DNA of 64,000 bases. It comes from Saururus chinensis. Taxonomy: Eukaryota > Streptophyta > Magnoliopsida > Piperales > Saururaceae. This document shows positions 42,815 through 53,393 of this stretch, one piece after another; the stretch's first letter is position 1, and every line of letters starts with the position of its first letter. The stretch spans positions 36,875,178 to 36,939,177 of the forward strand of contig CP141143.1 in assembly GCA_035235625.1 (NCBI GenBank), in the 5' to 3' direction. The translations under genes were made by a program, and so were the position numbers. The notes below the pieces were generated by a model, which saw only the letters and a program-made list of their open reading frames with translations, was not told the origin of the DNA and ran no database searches.

Positions 42815-45800
42815 TTCCGCTATTCGCCTTGACCTCAAGGCAACCAAGCCAGGTATCGAGTCATGAACTCGTCCTCTGAAATCCACGTGGTATCCTCAAG
42901 GGGCTGACCCTGCCAAGAAACAAGCACTTCGGTAGTGATTCAATCCAAACAGTGGACCCGCCTCTTATCAAGCATGGAGGTGGGGACAGGGGCGGAGGGC
43001 TGGACCAAGCCCATCAAGGGGGGTGGTGGAGCATCAGTGGCCAAGGATATGTCGCCTACGCATCGGCGCAGCCTAGAGACATGAAAAATAGGTGGACTAA
43101 GGAGTCAGGCGGTAGAGCAAGGTGGTAGAGCAAGGCGGTAAGCCACCGGGCTGATACGCTCCTCCATAGCATAGGAACCATGGAAACAAGGGGCGAGCTT
43201 GGAATACTCATGCTGAAACAAGGATGTCTGGTGCAGAGGAAGAACAGAGACATAAACCAAGTCACACACTGGGAACTCCCAGTCAGTGTGATGACCATCA
43301 TAAATCTGCTTCATCCTGTTTTGACTAAAGGACAAGTTCTCCTTGAGTTGGCAAAGAACCTTGTCCTATGTCTGGAGCATGTAATCCACCTCAGCCACAT
43401 AGGAGCGATGAGGAACATAAGACAACATGGTCGGGGGTGGGCGGCCATACAACACCTCAAAAGGAGTGAAACGGCATGGGTGTGATAGGTGGTGTTATAT
43501 GACCACTCCGCCCGGGGGAGAGGCTGAAGCCATCTGCGGGGCTAAGACATAGTGAAACAGTGGAGGTACTGCTCTAAGCCTCGGTTGACCACCTCGATCT
43601 AGCCATCTGTTTGGGGGTGATAAGCGGTGCTCATGTGGAGAGAAGTGCCCTGTAAAGTGAAGAACTCTAGCCAAAACGAGATATGAAGATCCGGTCATGG
43701 TTGGATACAATAGTGCGAGGCATGCCGTGTAGTTTGGCCACCTCCCGAACATAGAGCTCTGCCACTATCTTGGCGGTGAATGGATGTCCCAGAGCGCAAA
43801 AGTGAGTGTACTTGGACAACCGGTCCACCACCACCATAATCACCAACTTGCCTTGCAGCAAGGGCAAGGCCTCCACGAAGTCCATAGAAATATCCTCCCA
43901 AACCTTATTAGGGATAGGCAAGGGCTAAAGCAAACCTGCAGCTGAGGAGGTGGCAGCCTTAGCTCTCTGACAGACATCACAAGTGGCCACATACTCCTGG
44001 ACTGCCTGTCGAATACCCTACCACTGAAAGCTCTGGCTGACCTACTTATAAGTGCAGAATGCTCCTTCATGACCGGCCACTAGAGTGTCATGGAAGTGGG
44101 AGAGAACGCGCCAGCAAAGATCATCAACATCAGGTACCCAAAGGTGGTCCTTCCAAAAGAGAAGGCCATCCCGCCACACAAAGAAAAGACGAGCAGCTGG
44201 GTCGGCCTGGAGAGCTATAATCAAAGTCTGCATTTGAAAATCATCAATGTACGCCCGTTTCAACTCATCAATGAAGGGGCAGGAGAGAATAGAAAGGGCC
44301 GAGCACGATCCAGGGGTAGAGCTGCAAGAAAGGGCATTGGCCACGGTGTTTTCCGACCCTTTCTTGTACACGACCTCATAATCATAGCCAAGTAACTTAC
44401 TGACCCAACGCTGCTATGAGGGAGTGGACTCCCACTGTTTGAGGAAATACTTTAAGGGCCGGTGGTCAGCGCGGATCAAGAACCTACGGCCAAGTAAGTA
44501 AGGCTGCCACTTATCGACAACGAGGACAATAGCCAACATCTCTTTCTCATAAATGGACAGGGACAAAGAGCAGACAATGAAAGCCTTGCTGAAGTAGGCA
44601 ATGGGACGCTCGTCCTACGGCAGAACCGCCCCTAGACCCATCTCTGAAGCATCTATTTCCACCACAAAGGGCCGGCTGAAATTGGGTAAGATGGGCAAAG
44701 GGGCCGATGCCATAGCCTGCTTTAGCTCCTCAAATGCCACTCTGTAAGGGGTCGAGCCATCTCCCCTTACCTGCTAATGAACTGCCTATAATAGCCAGTG
44801 AGGCCCAGAAAACCCATAGTGCCCGAACATTGGTGGGCTGTAACCAAGAGAGCATGGCGGCCACCTTCGACGGGTCAGTGGCTACACAGTCCCGTGAGAT
44901 GATATGTCCCAAGTAATCAACCTGTGGGCTGAGATGCTCCAAGTGCTCTGCCCATGATTGGCTATAAACAAGGATGTCATCAAAGAAGACCAAGATGTAG
45001 CAGCGGAGGTAAGGCCTGAAGTGATCGTTCATGAGGCTCTGGAAGGTGGAGTGGGCGTTGGTCAGCCCGAACGGCATGATGAGAAACTCGAAATGGCCAT
45101 TATGAGTTCGAAAGGCGATCTTGTGCACATCGGTTGGCTACACCAGAATCTGATGGTAACCCAATCAAAGGTCGAGTTTACTGAAAACCTGTGCACCAGC
45201 CAACTCATCCGGAAGCTCCTCGATCACGGGTATGGGATATTTGTCCTTGACGGTGATGGCATTTAAGGCTCAGTAGTCCACACAAAACCGCCAAGTACTG
45301 TCTTTGTTACAAACCAGCAACACCGGGGAAGAATATGAGCTTGTGCTAGGGCGGATGATATAGGACTGAAGCATGTCAGCCACAAGACGCTCTATCTCTG
45401 ACTTCTGGATGTGAGGATAACGGTAAGGGCGGACATTGGTCGGTAATACCCCAGGAATGATGGGAATATGGTGGTCGTGAGGCCGCACTGGAGGAAGACC
45501 TATCGGTTCAGCAAACACATCTCGATGCTCCACCAATAACTCCAGAAGATCCGGAGGTGGTGCATCCTGAAGCACCTCGACTGTTGCTTGCTGCTGCAAG
45601 AGGAACCCTTGGCGTGCAAACTAGAAGAAGGAGCTCACCGACTGGGCTGCGAGGAGTGTGCCCAGCCAGGATCCTTCAATCTGAACCCGCTGCCCCTGAT
45701 TCTCAAAGTCCATCACCATGTCTTTGAAGTTCTAGACCACGCCCCAAGCTCTTGGACCCACTGCACCCCTAGCACCACATCCGCCCCCTTTGTAGGCAAC

Positions 45801-46160
45801 AAGAAGAGGTCGGTAACAAATGTGTAGCCTTGGATGGAGAGTGTGGCCTGAGCACATACCCTGGCGCTCCTAAGGTGCTTTTTGTCAGCAATCAACACAT
45901 CAAAGGGCTTCTAATCTAACACAAAGCATCCCATTCATTGGGCCACCTTGTCGTTAATGAAGTTGTGGGTGGAACTGCTGTTTATCAAGATAACCACTTG
46001 GTGCCGCTTGAGGTGGCCTTGGACCCACATGGTACATGGAATGAATGCCCCGAGAAGGCATGGATAGAGATCTCGGGCAGCACATCGTCATGGTGGGATG
46101 AGTTAGCCCTGTCCGCCACATCCTCCTCTTCGCCAATCTCCTCCACGAGGAGGCTTCCCT
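42815..46160 (-). pseudogene. Gypsy pol, element 2, with chromodomain-like tail
   Basis: From 46160 leftward the protease motif is NSS at 45974-45982, so the catalytic Asp is lost. RT runs with HIQKSEIERL, RFCVDY-stop-ALN (TGA at 45270-45272), FLIMPFGLTNAHSTFQ and VFFDDILVYS. About 22 codons present in element 1 are missing between LEHL and VDYLGH. Next come RNase H (YKKGSENTVANAL) and the integrase zinc region. The integrase core has [24 protein letters not shown] and IVSNHDRIF, where the usual catalytic SD is SN. The GYNTTYHTS-like region and the tail ending near 42830 follow. It is thoroughly inactivated. Confidence 0.92.
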
Positions 46161-46164
46161 TGAC

Positions 46165-47356
46165 GGAACAATGGTGACACAAAACAAACTTCTCATCGCA
46201 GCGGAAGCAACCAGCATTCCTACATTTGTGCCGGTGTGAGACAACGAACAATAGGGCCGGCCTGAGCGGGCTGCTGGTCAGGGCTGCCGGCTACTGGGTT
46301 GATGGCCAAGGTGGCAAGGGGGTTAACGCTCACAACAGATCGGGGAAAAGGCCCAAGTCGCCCCCCTCGTTGCTGTCTAGCCAACTTCTCTTCTTCAATT
46401 CGTGCATGACGCATGACGTCTCGCATGCTGGGGCATGGAAAGTGGCGCATCTCCTCAGAAATCTTAGGCTTGAGACCACACTTGAACGTGCCGACTAAGA
46501 CTACCACCGACCAATCAGGGAGGCGGTTGGCAATCTTCATGAACTCTGTATAGTAGGCCTCGATGGTGGTGGTTTGGCGCAGTGTGGAAAGCATCTCGTT
46601 GAAGTCTTAGAAATCGTTTGGGCCAAACTAAATGCATAGCTCATCAGAGAAGGCGACCCAAGTGGGGTAGCGCACCTCCTTTTCAAAGTTTTGGAACCAA
46701 ACAGAAGCTTCCCCATCTCGATGGAAGGCTGCTATGCGCAACCGTTTAGCCTCCGAATGCATTCCTTGGTAAGCGAAAAACTTTTCAACCTTGTACAGCC
46801 ATTCCAATGGGTCATCATCCCCACTGTAGCGAGGAAACTACAGGTGGGCAAAACGGGGCTCCGCTCCGCCCCGTGGTGCGCCGCGAGGCCCTGGGTACTC
46901 CTCCAAGGTGTCTTCCATCTCTAGAAACAGGTTTCTGGGGGGTGGCACCATTGGGGCATTCTCCCGAACATATGGCGGGCCTTGTATGTTCCAGGCTTGG
47001 CACCTCCCTTCTCCAGCGTGGTCAAGCGTGCCAAAGCACAAAAGGGCCCATGGGACATGCATCTCCCTATCCGTTGTTGCCTGAGTGCCTGGGCTGCGCT
47101 GTTCTGGTGCCTGCGGAGCTTCTCCCTTCTCCATGTTCGCGACCGAGGGTCTGGAGAAGAGTGGCACTGATGGTGCTGAAGGCCCTACCTAGAGCTGCGC
47201 AATGGCCATGGTCAGGGACTCAATCTTGGCCATAATCTGCACCAGAGTAGGAGCACTGACGGTCACCGGAGCAGATTTGGGACTGTTCGCTTACGCCTCG
47301 ACCTCCTTCTCGGGCTGAGTTTCTGGGGCTGGGGTGAGTTGCTTGCCTTGTGCCAT
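46165..47356 (-). pseudogene. Gypsy gag with zinc knuckle, element 2
   Basis: Starts at ATG 47356 (MAQGKQLTPAPETQPEKEVE). The capsid-like domain reads GDDDPLEWLYKVEKFFAYQG, FNEMLSTLRQTTTIEAYYTE, then NRLPDWSVVVLVGTFKCGLK and PKISEEMRHFPCPSMRDVMR. The knuckle CFRCDEKFVLCHHC is near 46160-46210. Several in-frame stops and frame changes are present, for example after PRFAHL. It closely resembles element 1 gag. Retroelement capsid role by family; not functional. Confidence 0.88.
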
Positions 47357-47372
47357 GGCCGGGGATCGTGAA

Positions 47373-47385
47373 GGCTCTGATACCA
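47373..47385 (-). other. Primer binding site, initiator Met tRNA
   Basis: On the minus strand this reads TGGTATCAGAGCC, an exact match to the initiator Met tRNA primer site used by many plant LTR retroelements. It lies one base from the LTR. Confidence 0.92.
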
Positions 47386-47386
47386 A

Positions 47387-47730
47387 TGTTGTACCCGATG
47401 TGGGCACAAACGGTACCTTGAATGCTCACGCAGTGAAAGGGGAGAGAAGAAGAAGAAATGGGAGAAGTCCTGAATAATCAATTGCATAACTCAAACAAAG
47501 AGGAAGGGGCGACCCACTCTCATAGGGATTCGCACCAGAGATGACCCACTCTCCTAGGGAGCGTGTCAGCTAGTGGGCCAGGCTATCCTAGGGCCACTAG
47601 TTAGTCCAATTACAATTATCATCCTATTACATAAGTAAATACTAAACTAATACATAAGAAAATAGCCTAATGCACTAGAATAACAGGGGAATAAAGGAAA
47701 TAAAGTCTAGTCTGGTGAACGTGCACAACA
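47387..47730 (-). repeat. 5' LTR of gypsy element 2
   Basis: On the plus strand it runs from TGTTGTACCCGATGTGGGC to GTGCACAACA, with six-base inverted ends TGTTGT and ACAACA. It is 344 bp. An internal ACCCACTCTC word is duplicated here relative to the 3' LTR. Several substitutions and indels separate the LTR pair, so the insertion is not recent. Confidence 0.9.
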
Positions 47731-48510
47731 CCCCTCTTCCCATTTCTCCCCAGTCACCCCTATTTTCGCACCCCCCCCCCCCCAAAAAAAAAAAAAAAAA
47801 ACAATCCCCTTGCCCCAGTCATCCTATCTCGGGTGGGAACTTTAAAATAAAAATTAAAAGTCATTAGTAACGCATTCAAAAGCGTCGCAAATGACTTTTG
47901 AATTTTTTTTATTTTTTACATATTTTTGAATTTTTATTATTTTTTACATATTGATGACACTTGATAAAGTGTCATGAATAAAAAATATTTCTTTTTTTAA
48001 ATTATTTTTTATTAGTGATGCCTTTTTGAAACGTCGGTAATGATTTATTTTATTTTTTCTTCATTAGTGATGATTTTATAAGCATCACTAATATTTTCTT
48101 TATTATTTTTTGTGATGCATATACAAGCATGCTAATAAGTTTTTTTTTAAAGTATATGTCGCTAATAGAATACAATTAGCCACACTTACTAGAGCATCAA
48201 AAAAGGAAAATAATTAGTGACGTAAAAAACACGTCACTAAAAGTAGACTATTAGAGCCATTTTATAATATGTATCGCTAATAAGTAATAGCGACCAGTCT
48301 TTTTTCGATGCTTTTAATGCTAATATTCATTAGCGATGCTTTAAGGACTATTAGCATACTTTTAAGTTTCATTAATAATCAATTTTCTTGTAATGTCATT
48401 ATATTTTTTGCAAAGTTTTTCAATTATTTTTTTTGCAAAATATGTCGTAATTAGTAGTTTTTAGTGACACTTTGTATTACGTCGCTAATAATCCTTTTCG
48501 TTGTTGAGGT
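47731..48510. repeat. CACTA-like subterminal repeat field, right part
   Basis: After a C-rich stretch and a C13/A18 run (47771-47801), words such as TTAGTGATGC and GCATCACTAAT recur in alternating orientation to 48490. Two decayed CACTA-type ends read on the minus strand TTACAAGAAAATTGATTATT (near 48373-48394) and CAACAACGAAAAGGATTATT (near 48487-48506). The second is probably the right end of this field. Confidence 0.6.
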
Positions 48511-48784
48511 AGGCAATGAATGCAACTATTACTGGTGTAGCTGCGACACCTATCTTGCATAGGGTGTGTAACAGGATAAACCAAAGAATAACTGTACAAC
48601 ATCATCATCAGGAGTTGCTAATACTATCTTGACCCCCTTGTAAATGATGAATAAGTTTGATAATATGACTCAAATTCTCCAAGCTTAAGCTCAACCACTT
48701 CATACACAACTTCAAGCTCAAGCTAATTTGAACAACCTCAAGGAGAAGGAAAAATTAGAAATGAAAATGTGAACTCTACCACCA

Positions 48785-49310
48785 TGGAAAGGATTAAGAA
48801 TATGACTCCGGTATTTAATGGAGAGGAGGGCTGGAAGAGGCAAAAAATTGGATTGAGGAATTGGAAAATATATTTGAAGTCATGTTTGTGAAACCATGCC
48901 ACAAAATGAATATGACAACTTTTGCATGAATAGAGTCTTTTTTTGGTGGAAGATGGTGAGCAATTCTTTATTTAAAGATAAATAATTAATTACATAGGAG
49001 GAGTTTCTTGAGGCATTCACTAAGTAATATTTTTCTCCTCATATTCAAAGGCGGATGAAGATAGAAAACCTTGACCTCTAGCGTTGTGATTAAATATAAG
49101 AATAAGTTTGTACAACTTTACCATTTTGCACAATATGTCATCCCTAGCAATGAAAGGAAAGTAAAACATTTATTTTGGGGCTTAAAAAGTGGACATAGGT
49201 CTAATGTTTTAACCACAAGACCTACTTCTTTTAAGGATGCGGTAAACCAAGTATCCATTTTGGAAGAAGATTTTAATCAATCTCGAGCATCATCAAAGAG
49301 CACCAAACAT
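48785..49310 (+). pseudogene. Decayed Ty3/gypsy gag, segment A
   Basis: Pieces in order read MERIKNMTPVFNGE, NWIEELENIFEVMFVKPCH, then after frame breaks FVQLYHFAQYVIPSNERKVK, HLFWGLKSGHRSNVLTTRPT and SFKDAVNQVSILEEDFNQSR. This is the standard plant gypsy capsid region, from the WI-ELE block through the FVQLSRFAQYVIPTE-like block. It differs from the gag of the two chromovirus-like elements, so it comes from another family. No LTR, primer site or pol is attached. Confidence 0.8.
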
Positions 49311-52300
49311 AATAATATTGTTAAAATATTTAACAATATTGCTAAAATAATTTAACTTTATTGTTGAAATGTTACATTAATATTATTAAAATGAGAAAGC
49401 CCCAACCAAACATGGTGCCTGACTTTAAACCTTAGACCCAAAAAATGAAGGAGAGAATGAGGTAAAATAGGGAGATAGAGGAAGGAAAGGGAGGTGAGAG
49501 GCAAGCAAGAGGCAATAATAGGAGCAAATAGTTGTAAAATATGGTTGGGAAAAGAAGCAAAAAGGGAGGCTAGTCCATGGAAGAGAAGGGATGAGCCTTA
49601 TGGTTGAAACCCTAGGGCATTAATGTTGGAAGGGAAGAGGGAGGTCTTTTGGTGGCATTGGATATAAAGATGAGAGTATTTTCATTTGAAAATGATGTTT
49701 AAGTGGGTAATAGGTGAATAAAATCCAAGTGATACAAAAATGTCAATCTCTATCCAAGTAATTTGTAAATCATCCTTCAAATAAAAACTATGTTTTTGTA
49801 TGTGAGAATCATGTAATTATTTCTAAGTGGACATACTGTGACTAATAGAAAAGGTGAAAATGGTGAGTTCCTACTTCCCTTGTAGCATACATTCTAAGCA
49901 AATTGTGCCTATAAAAGGTCATGAGAACATCTGCATAGGACTATAATTTAAATCCGAGCAATATATTGTGCCAAAGTGTACATTGATCATATTTGTACTA
50001 GAATTTGCTCTCTTATTTATCATTTTATCTTGCTCTATTTGATTTTGATACAAAATCTTTTGGGCTATCTCATATAAATGCTAGAAGTGAAGTTTCTCTC
50101 ATCATGGCTATCCCATCCACAAAATACTCAAAATGGCTAGGTTTGAAAATTAAAACAACAACAAAAAGTAGTGGCTTCTAGAGGTCATATTTTATAAACA
50201 AATTTTGTATTGTCAATAAAAAACTTCATTGTGCAAGATTAAAGTTGTACTAAGTTTTCAAATGACAAAATATCTTCTCACTGGGTTGCAAGGATATGTT
50301 TAAGATAGAATCAATTGAAGTTGTACAACAATGGGTCACAACTTCCTTAGTAGCCCAATGCTATATAGATGAGCATTGGGCCAAGCTTTATATTTATGCC
50401 TTTTTTATAGATGAGCATTGGACCAAGTTTTATGTTTGTACCTTTTTTTTTCCTCAATTTAGAGAAGGTACATAAAAAATTCTTTCATATTTGTGCACTT
50501 CCCATTACATTGTTCCATGCAGGAAAGAACATGGTCAATACTAGAACAAAGTACCAATACTTCATGAAGATAAATAATTTTAACATGATGTTGAACAAAA
50601 CAATGAATATAAAATTTGGTAGACACCCATTCATCTATTTTTGTTCAAAATGACACTATAGTTGGGTAATTTTTGTAATCTATATCTATATAAATATTAT
50701 AATTAAAGTGAGAAAGGGCAAATTTTTTCCTAGAGCGTGCCTATATTGCCCTTTCAAATAAAATTTTAATTAATTTAAAATTTAACAAACCTAAAATATT
50801 ATAATAATTTCTTCAATAAGTACCTTACAAACATTAAAAAAAATATGAATTTCATAGTCCTAATTCGTCTAGAATGGTTTAAAACTAATTAAAGTGAGAA
50901 AGGGGCATAAATTTTTGGTATAGAAATCCTATATTACCCCTAATCGATATTATTATTAAAATAAAAAGGGTTCAAAATTTTTATCATAAAAGTTCTACAT
51001 TACCCCTAATAGGACTCAAAATCTATGGAGCACAACACATACATTATGTATCTACACTTCTACGAATGTAAATAGAAGCAAAATACTAGTGGGGTGTTAG
51101 AAATTAATTTCTTAATAAATGTGGAAGCAAAATGTCCCCATCAAAGTTAAATGCCAATAAAGTGTAATAAGGTATTATAACAAACTTGTTATCAAAATCA
51201 CGTAGATGCTGAATAGTGTGACTAATAAAGCATATTCTTATAGAAATTATACTCAACATTCAATTTGGCACAGTAGACCGCTCTATTCTAAATTAGAGTT
51301 CTATACAGATGTCCTAATTCATGACTTTTGTAGGCACAAATCACTTCAGAAGTAATGCCATAAGGGTATCTCAAGTAGAAATTCATCATTTTCACCTTTC
51401 CCATCACCATCACAGTACCTCCACTCAAAATGACAACAAGAGTCTACCAACATGCCATATTTCATAATCAAGTTCTAATAATCATATTTTGCTTCTAACA
51501 AGAAGCATATACCTGAGAAGATAATGGGATTGCCATGGTGCCACTCAACATCTTGCCTAAAGAAAATCATTAAAAAAAACAAAGAAAATGACAAAGGTTT
51601 ATGGCCTTTCCATATGGGCCAAACGATCTCATCTTGTCTCGGAAATAGAAACTTGATTAGAAAATTCATGATTCACAGAATTTAAAAAGAATTTAAGCAT
51701 AGATTAAGACAGAAAACCCGTCATCACCTTAGTCGAAGCAGCTGCTTCCAGAGACAGTCTTCACACAGGGAATGGATCTAGAGACGTCATCCTCCTAAAC
51801 CTTTGCAGTCTTCATAATAACATGGCATCTATGGTCATAACTAAATATTCTTGTCAGAAGTACAATCTAACAACACAGCAAAAGCTATCGGTTTTTCGTA
51901 CTGGGCAGATTGGTCTCATGTTAGGGTTAAGAACCGGACCAGCAAAAGAACCCACCATGAGAAACTAAAGCACCGTGATACAGAGAATTCGCAAGTGAAG
52001 AATTTGGAACAGAGAACGTACAATACTGATTAAAAGATTTAAAAATCAGGAAAAAAAACTGCTCCAGAGATCCACCGAAGAAAGCAAACTCAGATTATAC
52101 AATGAGTTTTAACCGTAAGTCAGACTAACAAAACTGTCATCAGTGCCACAGTTCTTGATTGAACCTGCTTCCGAAGTCTTCAAAAGAAGAGAAGATATAT
52201 CTGGTTGCGTGCAGGAACCTTTGCAGTATTCTGCCATGCAAGTTACATACAAACAAAACACGGAATTATATCAAACACCATATTCATAACAAGAACAGAA

Positions 52301-52559
52301 ATAACATCAATTCATTGCCACATGAGTCAGCTCTAATAATCACTAGAATGAAACAGAAGGAAATAAAATTGTCGGATCCATTGATTGCTGGAAAATAAAA
52401 TCGTCAGATACTACATCACAGCCTAACCTGATTCTTCTGAATTCGTTAAAAATAACATAGAACAGCAGACATTGTCGATGGATCAGAGGAAACAGAGAAT
52501 TCATCCCTTTTCTTTAAACAGTTCATTACAGAAAAACATAAAAACAATCCAATTTGCAG

Positions 52560-52975
52560 ACCTCTACTCCACTGTTGAAGCGATCATGCAGCACCGCCAT
52601 CTGTCTCCCTCCTCTCTTCGATCTCTTCTCTCTTCCTCTCTTTGTCTCCTCTCTTCGATCTCTTCTCGTTCCCTCTCTCTGTTTCCTTTTATGGGCAGAA
52701 GGAGATGTCAAATCGGGAAGTGAGGCGGTTGGGGGGGTTTCCAAGAATTGGTCGCAAGATGAAACGTTCAAATAAGGAAACTTACTTAGATGGATTTGTA
52801 CTACTGCGTGAAGGAAACGATCGCGTAGCACCAGCACCACGGCAATCATCGTGATTTCTCCCTTCCATCTCTTCTCTTTCCCTCTCTCCCTTTCCTTTTA
52901 TTGGCGGATATTTGAATCGTTTTCCGCTCTGTACAATTAAAAGAAAAATCTGTCCATGTGGTCCCCATGGCAATC
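52560..52975 (-). other. Two tandem promoter/first-exon-like blocks (segment A)
   Basis: On the minus strand two similar blocks follow each other. Each has CCAATAAAAGG (52894-52904) or CCATAAAAGG (52685-52694), then a GA-rich leader of 60-110 bases, then an open start: VVLVLRDRFLHAVVQIHL followed by GTAAGTT, or MAVLHDRFNSGVE followed by GT (ATG at 52600). The layout of TATA-like box, GA-rich leader, ATG and splice donor looks like a duplicated first exon. The same pair occurs in segment B, with boxes at 59333-59343 and 59137-59146. Further minus-strand exons were not identified. The protein is not recognised. Confidence 0.35.
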
Positions 52976-53241
52976 ACGGGCACACTCTATAACCGAGGAG
53001 GAGAACCTCCAGGAAGAGAAGGCATTGGACCAGCTTCGGTGTCATTAATTTTTCATTCCTAGTTTCAATATTTTTAATCAACATGGTATATTTAAGTCAT
53101 AAGAATTATTCTATGTTCTGAGTTCTTCAGTTTTCTTGACATGAATTGTTCTCTGTTCTGAATTCTTCACTTTTCTTCACATGGTATATTAATCTATTAA
53201 ATTGTTCTCTGTTCTGAGTTCTTCACTTTTCTCTGTTCCAG

Positions 53242-53289
53242 GATGCTCCGGTTGTTCACTTCTTCTATTCGGATGAGGACAGAAGCAAG
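53242..53289 (+). pseudogene. Short symmetric exon, segment A
   Basis: Forty-eight bases between TCTGTTCCAG and GTTTGT encode DAPVVHFFYSDEDRSK. The length is a multiple of three and both splice signals are good. Two relatives lie at 59707-59754 and 60047-60091. The intron before it carries repeats of GTTCTCTGTTCTGAGTTCTT. The sequence after it breaks off at about 53393, so it cannot be joined to the later exons present in segment B. I do not recognise the protein. Confidence 0.45.
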
Positions 53290-53393
53290 GTTTGTTTAAT
53301 GCTTTCTGAAACTGGATTTTCTGATTTGCCCAAAATGGAAACTAAGTTTTCTAAGTAGATGATCCAAAAAAGTCATGTTAGTGTATTATTTTG

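Larger units (their letters stand above)
42485..47730 (-). mobile_element. Ty3/gypsy chromovirus-like element 2, both LTRs present
   Basis: It has LTRs of 319 and 344 bp, a primer site and gag. Pol follows in the order protease, RT, RNase H, integrase, and a chromodomain-like tail (SWQGQPLEDTTWISEDEF) lies at the 3' end. That order (integrase last) and the tail indicate a chromovirus-type gypsy element (lineage is inference). The reading frames are broken throughout. It sits within the CACTA-like repeat field. The flanks CTCCC and CCCCT do not make a clean target-site duplication. Confidence 0.93.
48765..53393. repeat. Segment A: copy of 55249-59865
   Basis: A direct repeat, offset about 6.47 kb, collinear over more than 4.5 kb with many small indels. 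It holds decayed gag, about 2 kb of AT-rich spacer with no visible gene (49311-51480), a stretch with two promoter/first-exon-like blocks on the minus strand, and one short exon. Relative to segment B it has an extra block of roughly 150 bases near 51770-51950 and lacks B's 180-base tandem duplication. It ends at about 53393, where a GC-rich LTR-like block begins. Confidence 0.85.

Noticed and set aside
44090..45266. Plus-strand frames of about 100 codons
   Set aside because: They are antisense shadows of the gypsy RT and RNase H regions.
42474..47735. Target-site duplication of gypsy element 2
   Set aside because: CTCCC on the left and CCCCT on the right do not match well, and the flanks are C-rich, so a chance resemblance cannot be excluded.
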